DNA of 64,000 nucleotides from a bacterium A37T11 (GTDB lineage Bacteria > Bacteroidota > Bacteroidia > Sphingobacteriales > Sphingobacteriaceae), in the NCBI GenBank assembly GCA_900109895.1, contig FOBR01000017.1:1-64000 (forward strand), read 5' to 3'. The position numbers and the translations under genes are program-made. Below, piece after piece: positions 6,575-16,445 of this stretch. The notes below the pieces were generated by a model. It saw only the letters and a program-made list of their open reading frames with translations, searched no databases and was not told the origin of the DNA. Every line of letters begins with the position of its first letter. Positions within the stretch are counted from its first letter, which is position 1.

Positions 6575-6901
6575 ATGAGTTGTAGAATGAAAATTTTAAC
6601 GCAGCATAAAAAAGGATTTGTCAGTATGCATAAAGATTATGATCTGATACATTTATCTTTTAAAAACTTGTTCCTTAATTTTTCCTTTGTAGAGTATTCT
6701 GAATTCCGAATGCTTACTAAACACATTTTGGGTGAAGAGTGTACTACATCTTTTCCGGATGGTTCTGAAAAGTTTATTATACGGACACCTTTTGAAGGAG
6801 TGAACTTCTCGTTGGATGCTATTGAAATGCAGCAATTGGCAAATTTACTGGATGAGGCTCATTTTATGAAAGAACTCTATGTAATGAATCATCCGAATTA
6901 A
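6575..6901 (+). CDS. small DUF6686-like protein
   Basis: A 108-residue soluble protein starting MSCRMKILTQHKKGFVSMHK. The pattern of Cys-x(n)-Q-x-K-x-G near the N-terminus, a central hydrophobic strand (LIHLSFKNLFLNFSF) followed by FRML, and a late (LDAIEMQQLANLLDEA) helix resembles the small DUF6686 proteins of Bacteroidota, often found with iron- or heme-related genes. The second usual cysteine motif is not kept (MHKDYD instead of a Cys-x-x-Cys), so the assignment is tentative. ATG 6575 was preferred to frames opening further upstream because it follows the leader hairpin. The gene is flanked on both sides by copies of the same hairpin repeat. Function unknown. Confidence 0.5.
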   Translation: MSCRMKILTQHKKGFVSMHKDYDLIHLSFKNLFLNFSFVEYSEFRMLTKHILGEECTTSFPDGSEKFIIRTPFEGVNFSLDAIEMQQLANLLDEAHFMKELYVMNHPN

Positions 6902-6968
6902 ATGAGAACTTTGAGGGTGGGAACCTTGGCTGCGGAGCAGGCTTGGCCCCGGACCAAAGGTTCATTTA
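6900..6968. repeat. REP-like hairpin element, copy 2
   Basis: Begins AAATGAGAACTTTG and ends CAAAGGTTCATTT, with the same G-rich and C-rich inside as copy 1. It overlaps the stop codon of the small gene, so it may also act as its transcription end. Changes in one arm relative to copy 1 are partly matched in the other arm. Confidence 0.65.
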
Positions 6969-6981
6969 AAATAACTACCTA

Positions 6982-7010
6982 TAAAATGGATCTTTGAGGA
7001 TGGGTACCTT
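6982..7010. repeat. REP-like hairpin element, half copy
   Basis: Only the left half of the element is present (AAAATGGATCTTTGAGG, then ATGGGTACCTT), ten bases after copy 2. The right arm is missing. Confidence 0.5.
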
Positions 7011-7020
7011 AAGCGTATAG

Positions 7021-7053
7021 ATGATGGGAATTAAAAAAATTAATTCCCATCAT
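7021..7053 (-). terminator. hairpin at the end of the PUL operon
   Basis: A perfect 14-bp stem (ATGATGGGAATTAA at 7021-7034 with its complement at 7040-7053) and a 5-base loop lie about ten bases after the GH78 stop codon. No long T-run follows, so termination efficiency is uncertain. Confidence 0.55.
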
Positions 7054-7062
7054 GTTGTGCGG

Positions 7063-9723
7063 TTATTTTGCTGCCAATGCAAAGGATAGCTCATAGGTGC
7101 CAGTAGCCAGTTCGAAATAACGATTTTCGATGTTCTTTCTTTTACCGTTGAGCGTATAACTGATGGCTTTTTCAGGAATACTGACGGTGGCCGATACGCC
7201 GGTAGGCAATGAAATGTGCATGGTTTGCAGGTTTTCTTTTAATTCCCAATTTACGGAAACCGTTCCATAAGGCGTTTCCTTGGTGGTTTTTGACCAGGTA
7301 ACGCCTTTTGGAATTTGAGGCTCAATATATAGGTGTTTATAACCCGGTTGTTTTTCATCAGGCCGGATACCGCCTACCGCCTGATAAAACCAACTTCCGA
7401 TGCCATTATAACAATTGTGTACGCGGCTGCGTTCTCCACTCCAGTATTCCCAGGTAGTCGTCGCTTTGTTATTGATCATGTGCAAATAACCGGGATAATC
7501 GGGTTTTTTAAGCATGCCATACATAAAATCAGCCGCTTTATTTTTAATGACCCATTCGGTAAGAATGGGTACGCCAACCAAACCTACCCCAATGTGATCA
7601 TGATAGTGGGTCGATGTGCGGGCAATCAGTTGCTCCTTTACTGCTGTGTTTAAAGTGTCGGGAACGGCACCAACGAGCATCGGATAGGACATATCCAGCT
7701 GCGATCCGGTAGCATAGGTATGATCATTAGGGTGATAGAAAGTCTGATGGATCAATAAATTTAATTTCGCTTTTCGCGCCGCAAATTGTTGCCCCTCTTC
7801 CGGCTTTCCAAGTACGATGGCTATTTTTTCCAACACATCCAAACACTGGCTGATAAAACAATTATTGACCAGGTCTATGGATGATTGAGCTCCGGCATCC
7901 ACACCTATGGGAGCTAGCCAATCACCCAGATACCAATCACGGTAAGGTAGGTCAGGCCAGCGTTTCAGCAGTCCGTCAATGGTGTACTTTTCCACATACC
8001 TCATCCATTCTTTCATGGATTCGTAGTATTGGCTAATCAGGCGGGGATCGTTGTAATTTACATAGGTTCGCCAGGGCGCTAATACTATAAATCCACACCA
8101 ATAAGGGCCACCACCGCCGGCTCCCGGATTTGGGGCCACGTGTGGAAGGCTTCCTCCGTCACGCATGGAATCGTTCCAGGCCTGTAGCCAATTGTAAAAA
8201 GTTGGCGCTACATTATACATGGTTTGCAACGATTGGGTGGATGAGTTGCCGTCCCCACCATAACCTGCCCGTTCTAAATGCGGGCAGTCAACCATGTATC
8301 CGCTAAATGTGAGGCAGCTTAGCGTATATTGTACCATGTTATGGATGGCATTTAGATCAGCATCTGAACATTTGAACGTGGCTGCCGGTAGATAATCACC
8401 GTGGATTAGGTACCCTTTGATCTGTTCATTTGTGGGTTTAATTGGTAGGTTTATGAGCTGTACATAGCGAAAAGCATGGTGGTTGAACTTATTGCAGAAC
8501 ACATCCGATGCCTTCCCTGATGTAATATACAAGTCACTTTGTCCTTGGTCATCCAAATTCCCATCTTTTGTGAGGTTATCGCTGTACTTTGCGACAATTT
8601 CATGCCCTGCTGGAAGTTGTGCGGTATGTAGTTCAAACCAACCGGTGAGCACCTTTCCCATATCAATGAGCCATGAGTCCTTTCCCAGAGCTTTAATATG
8701 TATCGGGGTGATGGTTTCTTGCACTTTATCCGGATCGGACATTTGTGGGGAGGCGATTTGTTCTGCTCCAATAGATACTTGAACAACCGGAAACCAACGT
8801 AGTTTATTTAGCTCATCCGGCAATAGATTATCCGGAAGTATGCGCCGGTCTATTTTTTCCCCTCCAAATTGAAGGGCCATCCAAGTACCGGTATCCGAAT
8901 AGCCACTTTCGCGACCTTCCCAGGACGTGTCGGTTGCGATTATGGGTTTCCATATTCCCTTGAAATGAGTTTCCAATTCTGCGTTGACCAATGGACCATC
9001 ATAAGCTGATCCAAATGTGGTTTTTTTATACCATCCCTGTCCTAGCCATAGAATTACTTCGTTTTTGCCTTTTCGTAAATAGGGGGTCACATCATACGTT
9101 ACGATCAGCGAACGTTTATTTAGCTGTGAAACGGAAGGGGCCAATACATTGTTGCCTACTTTTTTGCCATTGATATATACTTCGTGATAGCCTAGCGAAT
9201 TTACATGAAGGAAAGTGGTTCCAGGTTTGGTAATAGTGAATGTTTTTCTTAACAATGGAGAGCGTATGTCTCCGGCTTTTGTTGAAAGTCCGATATAGTT
9301 ACCGCGCAAGCGGTCACCTTCTAAAATTCCGATACCAAATCGTTGGATAGGGCTCCATCCTGATCTTTTTCCTTGAGCGTCCCATACACGGACACGCCAA
9401 AATGCCAGCATCCGTGATTGTAGTTTATGCCCTTTATAAGGTACCATTACTGACTCCTGAGAGGGTACTTTGTCAGAATTCCACAGATCAGCGCGGTTTT
9501 TTGTAAGCCACAGGCTGTCTGATGCCACCTGGATTTCATAATACCGCTGCTGCATGGAATGGTCACTACGTATTTTCCAGCTGAAATGCGGTGCCGTACG
9601 ATCAATGCCATTCGGATTGGTCAGATTTTCACAAGTTAGGTCAGCAAGTGTGATGGATGAGGCCATCAATATCTTTAAGTTTATAAAACAGCATAAAATA
9701 ATAAGCATTTCTTTTTTCATCAT
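7063..9723 (-). CDS. GH78 family alpha-L-rhamnosidase
   Basis: Predicted exo-acting alpha-L-rhamnosidase of 886 residues with an N-terminal signal peptide (MMKKEMLIILCCFINLKILMAS). An Ig-like first domain (about 25-140) precedes the Bac_rhamnosid_N carbohydrate-binding-like domain (about 145-330), a beta domain and an (alpha/alpha)6 catalytic barrel (about 440-790), then a C-terminal beta-sandwich. The motif DCPHLERAGYGGDG holds the expected general acid E484; TTTWEYW holds the expected base E759. The start is ATG 9723, whose A overlaps the TAA of the upstream lipoprotein (TAATG); a second ATG follows at once. It is the last gene of the 11-gene unit and would remove terminal rhamnose in the periplasm. 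Confidence 0.92.
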   Translation of the reverse strand: MMKKEMLIILCCFINLKILMASSITLADLTCENLTNPNGIDRTAPHFSWKIRSDHSMQQRYYEIQVASDSLWLTKNRADLWNSDKVPSQESVMVPYKGHKLQSRMLAFWRVRVWDAQGKRSGWSPIQRFGIGILEGDRLRGNYIGLSTKAGDIRSPLLRKTFTITKPGTTFLHVNSLGYHEVYINGKKVGNNVLAPSVSQLNKRSLIVTYDVTPYLRKGKNEVILWLGQGWYKKTTFGSAYDGPLVNAELETHFKGIWKPIIATDTSWEGRESGYSDTGTWMALQFGGEKIDRRILPDNLLPDELNKLRWFPVVQVSIGAEQIASPQMSDPDKVQETITPIHIKALGKDSWLIDMGKVLTGWFELHTAQLPAGHEIVAKYSDNLTKDGNLDDQGQSDLYITSGKASDVFCNKFNHHAFRYVQLINLPIKPTNEQIKGYLIHGDYLPAATFKCSDADLNAIHNMVQYTLSCLTFSGYMVDCPHLERAGYGGDGNSSTQSLQTMYNVAPTFYNWLQAWNDSMRDGGSLPHVAPNPGAGGGGPYWCGFIVLAPWRTYVNYNDPRLISQYYESMKEWMRYVEKYTIDGLLKRWPDLPYRDWYLGDWLAPIGVDAGAQSSIDLVNNCFISQCLDVLEKIAIVLGKPEEGQQFAARKAKLNLLIHQTFYHPNDHTYATGSQLDMSYPMLVGAVPDTLNTAVKEQLIARTSTHYHDHIGVGLVGVPILTEWVIKNKAADFMYGMLKKPDYPGYLHMINNKATTTWEYWSGERSRVHNCYNGIGSWFYQAVGGIRPDEKQPGYKHLYIEPQIPKGVTWSKTTKETPYGTVSVNWELKENLQTMHISLPTGVSATVSIPEKAISYTLNGKRKNIENRYFELATGTYELSFALAAK

Positions 9724-11561
9724 TATAACCCGATTATAGAATAAGGTACCCGAATGCCTTTCACCCGGTAATAATATGGATCGATCACCCCATCCTGGCA
9801 CTCACTGAGTCCGCATGCTGAATAGTTGATACAGTATGTTAATAATAATTCGTTACGCCCATTATCAAACTGTGGATGAATGGCCGGTGTATAATAACGG
9901 GTATACTTACCGTAAAAATACTCATTGATGGTATAAACCAACTTTCGATTCGTAAACGGCCCTGTAGGGCTATCTGCGGTGGCAATATAAACATTCCGGC
10001 TGGCATCACAATTATACCCTTGGTCCATGGTCATGAGAATAAATTTTCCTTGGAGGTAGCTGACGGTAATTGTTCCAAGTCCATCGGCTATTTTTGAACC
10101 AGCCCCTTTTATGGGAGCGTCGGTCCAGGAGTTTCCGTCAAAGAAAGACCATTTTTGCGGATTTTCTTGCCGGAAGCGGGCTACATGCAAGTAGGTTTGA
10201 TAGCCAAAACCGATCGTTTCACTTCCAAATGCATATACGAAACCATCAGCCCCCTTTACCATGCCCGAGGAATAAATGATTTCAACTTGGCCGCTTAATC
10301 CTGCGGGTAAGGTGCGTTCTGCCTCCCAAACGGTACCTTCATTTTCAGAGAGGACATAAAGTGATTGATTGGTGGCTCCCAAACCTGATCCTTCTCCGCA
10401 GTGAATATAAATTTTTTGACCAATCTCTACGCCCATGCCTGGCCAGGCAAAGGTATTGTTCGGCTGTATGGTGCACACTTGCCTGTTACGGCCATTGGCC
10501 CCTCCTGGAATGGTTACGTTAGGTGTATGTACATTGTTCCAATCCTGTGCCGAGGGTTGCAATAACATAGAATTTCCATAACTAAAAAAATAACCGCATT
10601 GAAATTTGTCGTCTTGGGTGAGTGATGTTCCGTCCCAGGCATCTTGTGTGACCCATAATATTTTTCCGTTGTTAGGGCCCCAGCTTAACGGGATGCTATT
10701 TCCTTGATCAAAAGCAACCGATCCTTGGCTGGATTCGTTTCGGTTAAAAAATCGGACTACATCATCATCCCGATAGGTATCTGCTTCAATTGGTACCATC
10801 ATCCAATGTTGTATTGGTAGATTTCCTACGGAGCTTGAAAAATGCTTATTAATAAGCGTATATTGTCCCAGGTTTGAAGTTTGATCCAATTTCCACAATT
10901 GCCGGTCGGTTTCTGCTGTTAAGGATGTCCGTTGAACTAACGCAATGGATGTATTTGGATCATTTCCGTCAGCAGTAAGCAATTTGCCACTATGTAAGTT
11001 CCTCAATTGATAATAGGAAACACCGTTAACCGTATTTTTTTTTATTAAATGCCACTTTTGGTATCTGGGTATTTGAATTCCGCCAGGCGGCAATGTGCTT
11101 ACCAAAGCGCCATCGTCGTATTTTTTATTATATAATGTATCGCCTAATACACTTAAATACTGTTTTTGTGCAGTATCTGAAATGAGATAGGTACCGTAGT
11201 CACCAATAGTGAGTATTACAAATTCTACTTCCCATTCCATACTTAACCCCGATGCAGCTGTGACTGTATAAGTAAATTTGTGATTTTTTGATACATCGAT
11301 CGGCTGGCCGGAAGCTGGTGATATGATGGCTCCTTCAGAAACCTCGATCTTGGGAACTAGTGCTTTCAAATCCAGCCCGTCATAAATCTGAACGGTTATT
11401 GTACTTTTATCTTCCTGTATGGTCATCTGTGCTTTGCCATATTGTCCGCTGGCTAATCTGAAGGACTTTATGAGACGTTCAGGACTAGGGGGTGTTTTTA
11501 GCTCTTTTGTGCATGCGACCAATAATAGGAGGCTGCATAACAGGTGTGTTCTTTTCATCAT
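9723..11561 (-). CDS. multi-domain lipoprotein: DUF5018-like, beta-trefoil-like and propeller-like regions
   Basis: A 612-residue predicted surface lipoprotein; the signal peptide ends in the lipobox LVAC with C17. Residues about 30-115 look like the Ig-like DUF5018 module seen in PUL surface proteins (VPKIEVSEGAIISPASG, FTYTVTAASG). Residues about 120-265 have ricin-type beta-trefoil features (YQLRNLHSGKLLTADG, LWKLDQTSNLGQYTLINK). From about 270 to the end repeated strands and phrases such as TADSPTGPFTNRKLVY and YTPAIHPQF resemble DUF4185/DUF5005-type five-bladed propellers. It sits between the full-length SusC and GH78. It may bind glycan at the surface or be an uncharacterised enzyme; no catalytic residues could be named. 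Confidence 0.7.
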   Translation of the reverse strand: MMKRTHLLCSLLLLVACTKELKTPPSPERLIKSFRLASGQYGKAQMTIQEDKSTITVQIYDGLDLKALVPKIEVSEGAIISPASGQPIDVSKNHKFTYTVTAASGLSMEWEVEFVILTIGDYGTYLISDTAQKQYLSVLGDTLYNKKYDDGALVSTLPPGGIQIPRYQKWHLIKKNTVNGVSYYQLRNLHSGKLLTADGNDPNTSIALVQRTSLTAETDRQLWKLDQTSNLGQYTLINKHFSSSVGNLPIQHWMMVPIEADTYRDDDVVRFFNRNESSQGSVAFDQGNSIPLSWGPNNGKILWVTQDAWDGTSLTQDDKFQCGYFFSYGNSMLLQPSAQDWNNVHTPNVTIPGGANGRNRQVCTIQPNNTFAWPGMGVEIGQKIYIHCGEGSGLGATNQSLYVLSENEGTVWEAERTLPAGLSGQVEIIYSSGMVKGADGFVYAFGSETIGFGYQTYLHVARFRQENPQKWSFFDGNSWTDAPIKGAGSKIADGLGTITVSYLQGKFILMTMDQGYNCDASRNVYIATADSPTGPFTNRKLVYTINEYFYGKYTRYYTPAIHPQFDNGRNELLLTYCINYSACGLSECQDGVIDPYYYRVKGIRVPYSIIGL

Positions 11562-11579
11562 GCTTTAGTTAAACTAGTC

Positions 11580-14500
11580 TTAAAATCCTATCTGAACGCC
11601 CAAATTTACTACCCGCTGGTTAAAATAGGCGTCGCCTGTGGAGTTGCTGGATATTTCAGGGTCTTGCTGGTATTTGTTATAATTTGTCCATGTGAGCAGA
11701 TTGTAGGCACTCAGGTATAGCCGTAGGTTGTTTAATCCTAAAGGAAGGTGGTTACTTGAAAACTGATATCCTACATCTACCGTTTTTAATCGGATATACT
11801 GTGCATCGATTAACCAGAAATCAGACATATAAGTGCGCGCACTATTAATCGTGGTAGCGTTTTGGGTCAACCGGGGGAACTGGGCTTCAGTTACATTTTG
11901 GGATGTCCAGCGTTGTTGATGGATGGGTTGGAATTGACTTTGAAAGGCTTCTATGCCAGTTCCCATGACACTAAAACTGTAGTTAAATGATCCTTGCACG
12001 AGTACGTTGATGCTAAATCCGGCATAATTTACGCCCAAGGTTAGTCCAAGAACCGTGCTGGGTAGGTTTGGCTTGCCGATAGGTCCCATGTCCCGCTCAT
12101 CAATAAAACCATCCGCATTTAAGTCCCGGTACTTCAAATCGCCTGCCTGTATACCGCCTTCTCCGGAGGATGCCAGCCCATACAGGGGTATTGCTGGTCG
12201 GTTATCTGCTGGAGCTACGCCATCGTCAGTATAGATTCGGGCTACGTCATTTTCTGAGTAAAAGCCGTCAAATGTATATCCAAAAGGTTGGTTAATTGCC
12301 CTGCCGGTTCGGGCTAGCCAAGCAAATGCAGGTAAGGCTTCGTCCTGATACAGAATTTTATTTTTGAATACCTGAAATACCAAATCGCTGCTGAAGGCTA
12401 CATTCCCAAATTTTGTTCGGTACCCAAGTATGCCATCGAATCCTCTATTAACCGTTTTTGCAACATTGGTAGGTGCAAATCCGATTCCCAGAATAGTTGG
12501 GATTGACCCACGGTAGGTGAGTTGGTCAAACCGGGTGTTATAAAAATAGTCAATGGTCAAACTGAGTTTTTGCTTGAACAGATTGACCTCGACCCCGATA
12601 TTTCGTTTCCATTCCTTCTCCCAGGTCACATTTGGGTTTCCCAATTCTCCTTCTTTAATGGTGTTTACCGTACTTCCACTGGTTCCAAATACATAGCCAC
12701 TCGATGGATTGTAAGTTTGGTTATACAGGTAACGCCCCCCACCGGTTACGTCTGAACCGACCAATCCGTAGGAACCCCGTATCTTTAGCAGATCGATCGC
12801 AGGCAGGTGATCTTTTATAAATGATTCCTGCGAAACAACCCAACCCAATCCGACTGCCGGAAACCAACCATAACGGTTATCCTTAGCAAAACGATCGGTG
12901 CCATTATAGGCGGTATTAATATCCAACAAATACTTGTTTTTATAGTAATATCCCACTTTGAAAGAGGTCCCTCTAAAATTGGCAGGTACATCGGCTTTTG
13001 TTGACACACTTTGTTGATTAAACAGCAGTAATGAACTGAGCTGATGGTCGCCAAAAGTGCGGTCAAAATTTAAGAATCCTTGCAAATTCAGGTTTCGGTA
13101 ATACTGATTGGTTGTGCCGATAACGGCATAGGGTGCCAATACAAATGCGCCTCTTGGGTCTAATAAATAGTTGCCTGTTAAACTATTATAATGGTAGGAG
13201 GGAGGAAGGCTTTCCCTAAACAGGTTGCGGCCATATTCCTCGACACCCCCATAGGCAACACGTGCGGTGAGAGAGAGTCCTTTGCTAAGGAAACTAAGCT
13301 GTTGAGTAGCCTGGAGCAATGCATTATAATCAGACCGTTTTGTCCGGGTATAGCCCCCATTTGCCAAGCGCGCATTTAAGGTAGGCAACGCCTCAGGGTT
13401 GAAGTCTGAATACGCATAGGCATAACTGCCATTGGGGTTAATAAATGGGGCAGAAAATGGTGTGATCTTCTGGAAATCATATATTTCTCCAACCGCATTG
13501 AGCGCTTGTGGCTGGTTTATATCTGCAAAACGCGTACTTAGATCGAAGCGCAGCTGCAGGGTTTCTGTCGCTTTGAGATCCAGGTTTGACCTGAAATTAT
13601 ATCGTCTGAAAAAGTAATTGGTGTTCACCTCATTTAACGGATCTTTAAAATCCCTCACAAGTCCTCCTTGGGTTAGTGCGCCACCTGATAGGAAATATCG
13701 TAAGCCGGTAGAACCACCTGAGAAGTCAATGTTAGCATTGGTTTGGGTGGCAAGCGACTTAAAAATGGCTTGATACCAGTCTACATCCGGATAGGTGTAG
13801 GCGTCTTGGCCGCTTTTAAACATGTCAAGTGCATGCGCGCTAAATTTTGCGGGCAATCCGTCGTTGGTATAGGCTTCGTTAATGAGGGTTGCTGCATCGT
13901 AAGAATTCAGGAATTTTGGAGTTCGTACTGGATTTTGAAGGCCTGTCTCTACGCGCAAATTCATTTGTGGTTGCCCACTGCTTCCACGCCGTGTAGTGAC
14001 CACCAAAACACCGTTTGCACCTTTAATTCCATAGATGGCTGTGGTAGACGCGTCTTTTAGGATGGATATGTTTTCGATTTCATTGACATTTATCTGCTGT
14101 AGTTGATCATATGAATACTCAATATCGTCAACAATAATGAGTGGTCGGTTTCCTTCATTGTTTAAGGAACTTACTCCGCGTATGAAGAAATCTGAGGCGT
14201 CTTTGCCTGGTTGGCCTGAACGCTGCTGTGCTACAAATCCGGGCATTCTTCCCATCAGCGTGTTTTGTACGTTAGCTGTGGGTATATTCCGGATCTCAGT
14301 TCCGCTGACTGAACTAACGGCTCCTGTATTGGTAATTTTTTTCTTGGTTCCAAACCCGACTACGACCACTTCATCCAATCCCTGATTGGAGGGCTGCATG
14401 GTTATATCGATATTATTCTTACCTAATACATGTACTTCATTGTCAGCAAATCCGATCAGTCTGACGATAAGTATATTAGAAGTACCCTGAAGGGTTAGCT

Positions 14501-14690
14501 GGAACCTTCCTTTGCTATCTGAGCCAGTGATGTTTTTTGCGATCCCCTTTTCCAATATAGTGGCTCCGGGCAATATTCCTCCTAAATCCCGGATGGTTCC
14601 CTTGATGATCCGCTGCTGGGCAACAAGGGTATGCTGGTTTAAAAGCAAAACTATCAGGAGCAATGCAAATCCTATTTTTTTCATGTTCAT
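11580..14690 (-). CDS. SusC/RagA TonB-linked outer membrane receptor, full length
   Basis: A 1036-residue receptor expected to import oligosaccharides across the outer membrane with a SusD lid. It has a signal peptide (ends near VAQQ), a carboxypeptidase-D-regulatory-like domain (about 27-105: IKGTIRDLGGILPGATI), the GLDEVVVVGFGTKKK segment typical before the plug, a plug (about 120-235) with ENISILKDASTTAIYG and NGVLVVTTRRG, and a 22-strand-type barrel ending in RVVNLGVQIGF. It follows a susD gene by 25 bases and precedes the 612-residue lipoprotein by 18. Unusually, no susD follows it. Its true partner may be either SusD of this locus. Confidence 0.92.
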   Translation of the reverse strand: MNMKKIGFALLLIVLLLNQHTLVAQQRIIKGTIRDLGGILPGATILEKGIAKNITGSDSKGRFQLTLQGTSNILIVRLIGFADNEVHVLGKNNIDITMQPSNQGLDEVVVVGFGTKKKITNTGAVSSVSGTEIRNIPTANVQNTLMGRMPGFVAQQRSGQPGKDASDFFIRGVSSLNNEGNRPLIIVDDIEYSYDQLQQINVNEIENISILKDASTTAIYGIKGANGVLVVTTRRGSSGQPQMNLRVETGLQNPVRTPKFLNSYDAATLINEAYTNDGLPAKFSAHALDMFKSGQDAYTYPDVDWYQAIFKSLATQTNANIDFSGGSTGLRYFLSGGALTQGGLVRDFKDPLNEVNTNYFFRRYNFRSNLDLKATETLQLRFDLSTRFADINQPQALNAVGEIYDFQKITPFSAPFINPNGSYAYAYSDFNPEALPTLNARLANGGYTRTKRSDYNALLQATQQLSFLSKGLSLTARVAYGGVEEYGRNLFRESLPPSYHYNSLTGNYLLDPRGAFVLAPYAVIGTTNQYYRNLNLQGFLNFDRTFGDHQLSSLLLFNQQSVSTKADVPANFRGTSFKVGYYYKNKYLLDINTAYNGTDRFAKDNRYGWFPAVGLGWVVSQESFIKDHLPAIDLLKIRGSYGLVGSDVTGGGRYLYNQTYNPSSGYVFGTSGSTVNTIKEGELGNPNVTWEKEWKRNIGVEVNLFKQKLSLTIDYFYNTRFDQLTYRGSIPTILGIGFAPTNVAKTVNRGFDGILGYRTKFGNVAFSSDLVFQVFKNKILYQDEALPAFAWLARTGRAINQPFGYTFDGFYSENDVARIYTDDGVAPADNRPAIPLYGLASSGEGGIQAGDLKYRDLNADGFIDERDMGPIGKPNLPSTVLGLTLGVNYAGFSINVLVQGSFNYSFSVMGTGIEAFQSQFQPIHQQRWTSQNVTEAQFPRLTQNATTINSARTYMSDFWLIDAQYIRLKTVDVGYQFSSNHLPLGLNNLRLYLSAYNLLTWTNYNKYQQDPEISSNSTGDAYFNQRVVNLGVQIGF

Positions 14691-14715
14691 TTACCTTTTA
14701 ACGTCAACACGTTGA

Positions 14716-16434
14716 TTAGTTCCAACCTGGGTTTTGCTGCATCTGACTATTTTTTAATACTTCGCTATCCGGAATGGGGTATAGATACATCGCCGTGGTA
14801 AAACGGGGTTCAAAAACAGCTATTCTATTGTAAGTCAGTGCGCCTGATGTCTGTACGATTTGCATCCCGTGCAAGGGTTGTCCCATCACAGAGGTTGCTG
14901 TTTTCCATCGGCGAATGTCCCAGTAGCGGTGTTCTTCAAAGGCCAGTTCCAAACGTCTTTCGGTATGAATCAGTTCCCGCAATTGGTCTTGCGACAATCC
15001 TGTAGGGATGCCATAATTACCTTCGTCACCTGGTAATATACCTGCCCTTGCCCGCAGTGAGATAAGTAGGTCATAAATATCCTGGCTAGGTCCCGAATAT
15101 TCATTTAATGCTTCCACATAATTTAAGATGACTTCTGTATACCTAAATAGGATGTAATCGCGTTGTACATCGCTGTATTGGGTAGCTTCTTCAAATGAAC
15201 CCATAAACTTCTTTAAGTAATAACTGGTGCGGGTCTGCATGGTTGTTCCATCGGGTTTATTGCGGCCCCCATCATAGGTTTGCAAGTTGCTGTTCAGCCA
15301 ACGTGCACCGTTGTAAAATAGGGTTTTTGAGAGTCGTGGGTCTCGATTTGCATACGGATCATTTGTGTTATAGTTGGCTGCAGTGCCTATGGGGATACCT
15401 GAGCTCATCGGAAATGCATCGACCAATTCCTGGGTGGGGCTAGTCTGGCCATTGCCACCTATTTGTGTGCCGAAGCCATAGGGTCCGTTTACACTTTCAA
15501 TGCTGTGATTTGCCCCCCACTGCTTGAAAAACAGTATTTCGGTATTATATTGAGTGATGAATAGTTGGGTTGTATTGTCAACTAGCTTATAGGTACCTAA
15601 GGCCATTATGGCTTTGGATGCGTCTGCTGCACGTAACCATCGTTGTTTATCAAACCCACTGTAACCAGTAAGGGGGTTGCTTGCATCTACATTGCCACCA
15701 TTAAATAATGGGCTAGCTGCGTACAAAAGTGTGCGGGCCTTAAGTGCTAATGCGGCCCCTTTTGTGACACGGTGACTGTTGCGTGAGGGGCTCGGCACGG
15801 GGTATGATAGTAAACTATCTTGGATAGCATCCATTTCTGATACGATGTAGTCGACGCATGCTTCAAACGAATTGCGCGGAAGCTCCACATTTTCGCCAAG
15901 TTCCAGGACGTTATCTCCCATAAGCGGAATGCCTCCGTATCGTTTAAGTAATTCAAAATAGGCCAAGGCCCGAAGGAAACGGGCCTCGGCTTTCCAGGTT
16001 CCTTTAACAGTCAGCCCTACCGGCAATGGGTCGAAGCGGCTGTCATTGACCGGAACGATACCAATGTTATTAATAAAAATATTGGCTGCCCGGATATTTT
16101 TATAACAAACCCCCCAGATCATGTCTGATGAGACTCGGTCGTAAGCATTATAACGGCCCTTTCCAAGCCTGCTGGCGTCGTTTTCTTCCAGGTCAGAAGA
16201 AATGGCGTCATCACTGGCTGCATCCAGGAGATTCCCGCCCACGCGATTGATGGTTACATCCTGCGGAAACATATCTGAATACATAGCGTTTAAAAATCGG
16301 TTTGAGTTGGTCCCCAACGAATCAAGCGGGTCAAATACATAATCAATGGTAATACTTTCCAGTGGAACCGCTTCGTAATCTTTTTTGCACGCAAATGCTG
16401 TTGTGCAAAGGAGTATGAATAAGATCTTTTTCAT
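14716..16434 (-). CDS. SusD/RagB family glycan-binding lipoprotein (B)
   Basis: 572 residues with a lipoprotein signal (MKKILFILLCTTAFAC, C16). The N-terminal TPR-containing SusD-like domain shows IRAANIFINNIG and AEARFLRALAYFELLKRYGGIPLM; the C-terminal RagB part has YTEVILNYVEALNEYSG, IHTERRLELAFEEHRYWDIRRWK and the closing YLYPIPDSEVLKN with QNPGWN. It is expected to cap a SusC receptor on the cell surface and bind the target glycan. It follows the short SusC by 11 bases, the usual susC-susD order, so that receptor is the probable partner. Confidence 0.93.
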   Translation of the reverse strand: MKKILFILLCTTAFACKKDYEAVPLESITIDYVFDPLDSLGTNSNRFLNAMYSDMFPQDVTINRVGGNLLDAASDDAISSDLEENDASRLGKGRYNAYDRVSSDMIWGVCYKNIRAANIFINNIGIVPVNDSRFDPLPVGLTVKGTWKAEARFLRALAYFELLKRYGGIPLMGDNVLELGENVELPRNSFEACVDYIVSEMDAIQDSLLSYPVPSPSRNSHRVTKGAALALKARTLLYAASPLFNGGNVDASNPLTGYSGFDKQRWLRAADASKAIMALGTYKLVDNTTQLFITQYNTEILFFKQWGANHSIESVNGPYGFGTQIGGNGQTSPTQELVDAFPMSSGIPIGTAANYNTNDPYANRDPRLSKTLFYNGARWLNSNLQTYDGGRNKPDGTTMQTRTSYYLKKFMGSFEEATQYSDVQRDYILFRYTEVILNYVEALNEYSGPSQDIYDLLISLRARAGILPGDEGNYGIPTGLSQDQLRELIHTERRLELAFEEHRYWDIRRWKTATSVMGQPLHGMQIVQTSGALTYNRIAVFEPRFTTAMYLYPIPDSEVLKNSQMQQNPGWN

Positions 16435-16445
16435 GACGTCTTTAT

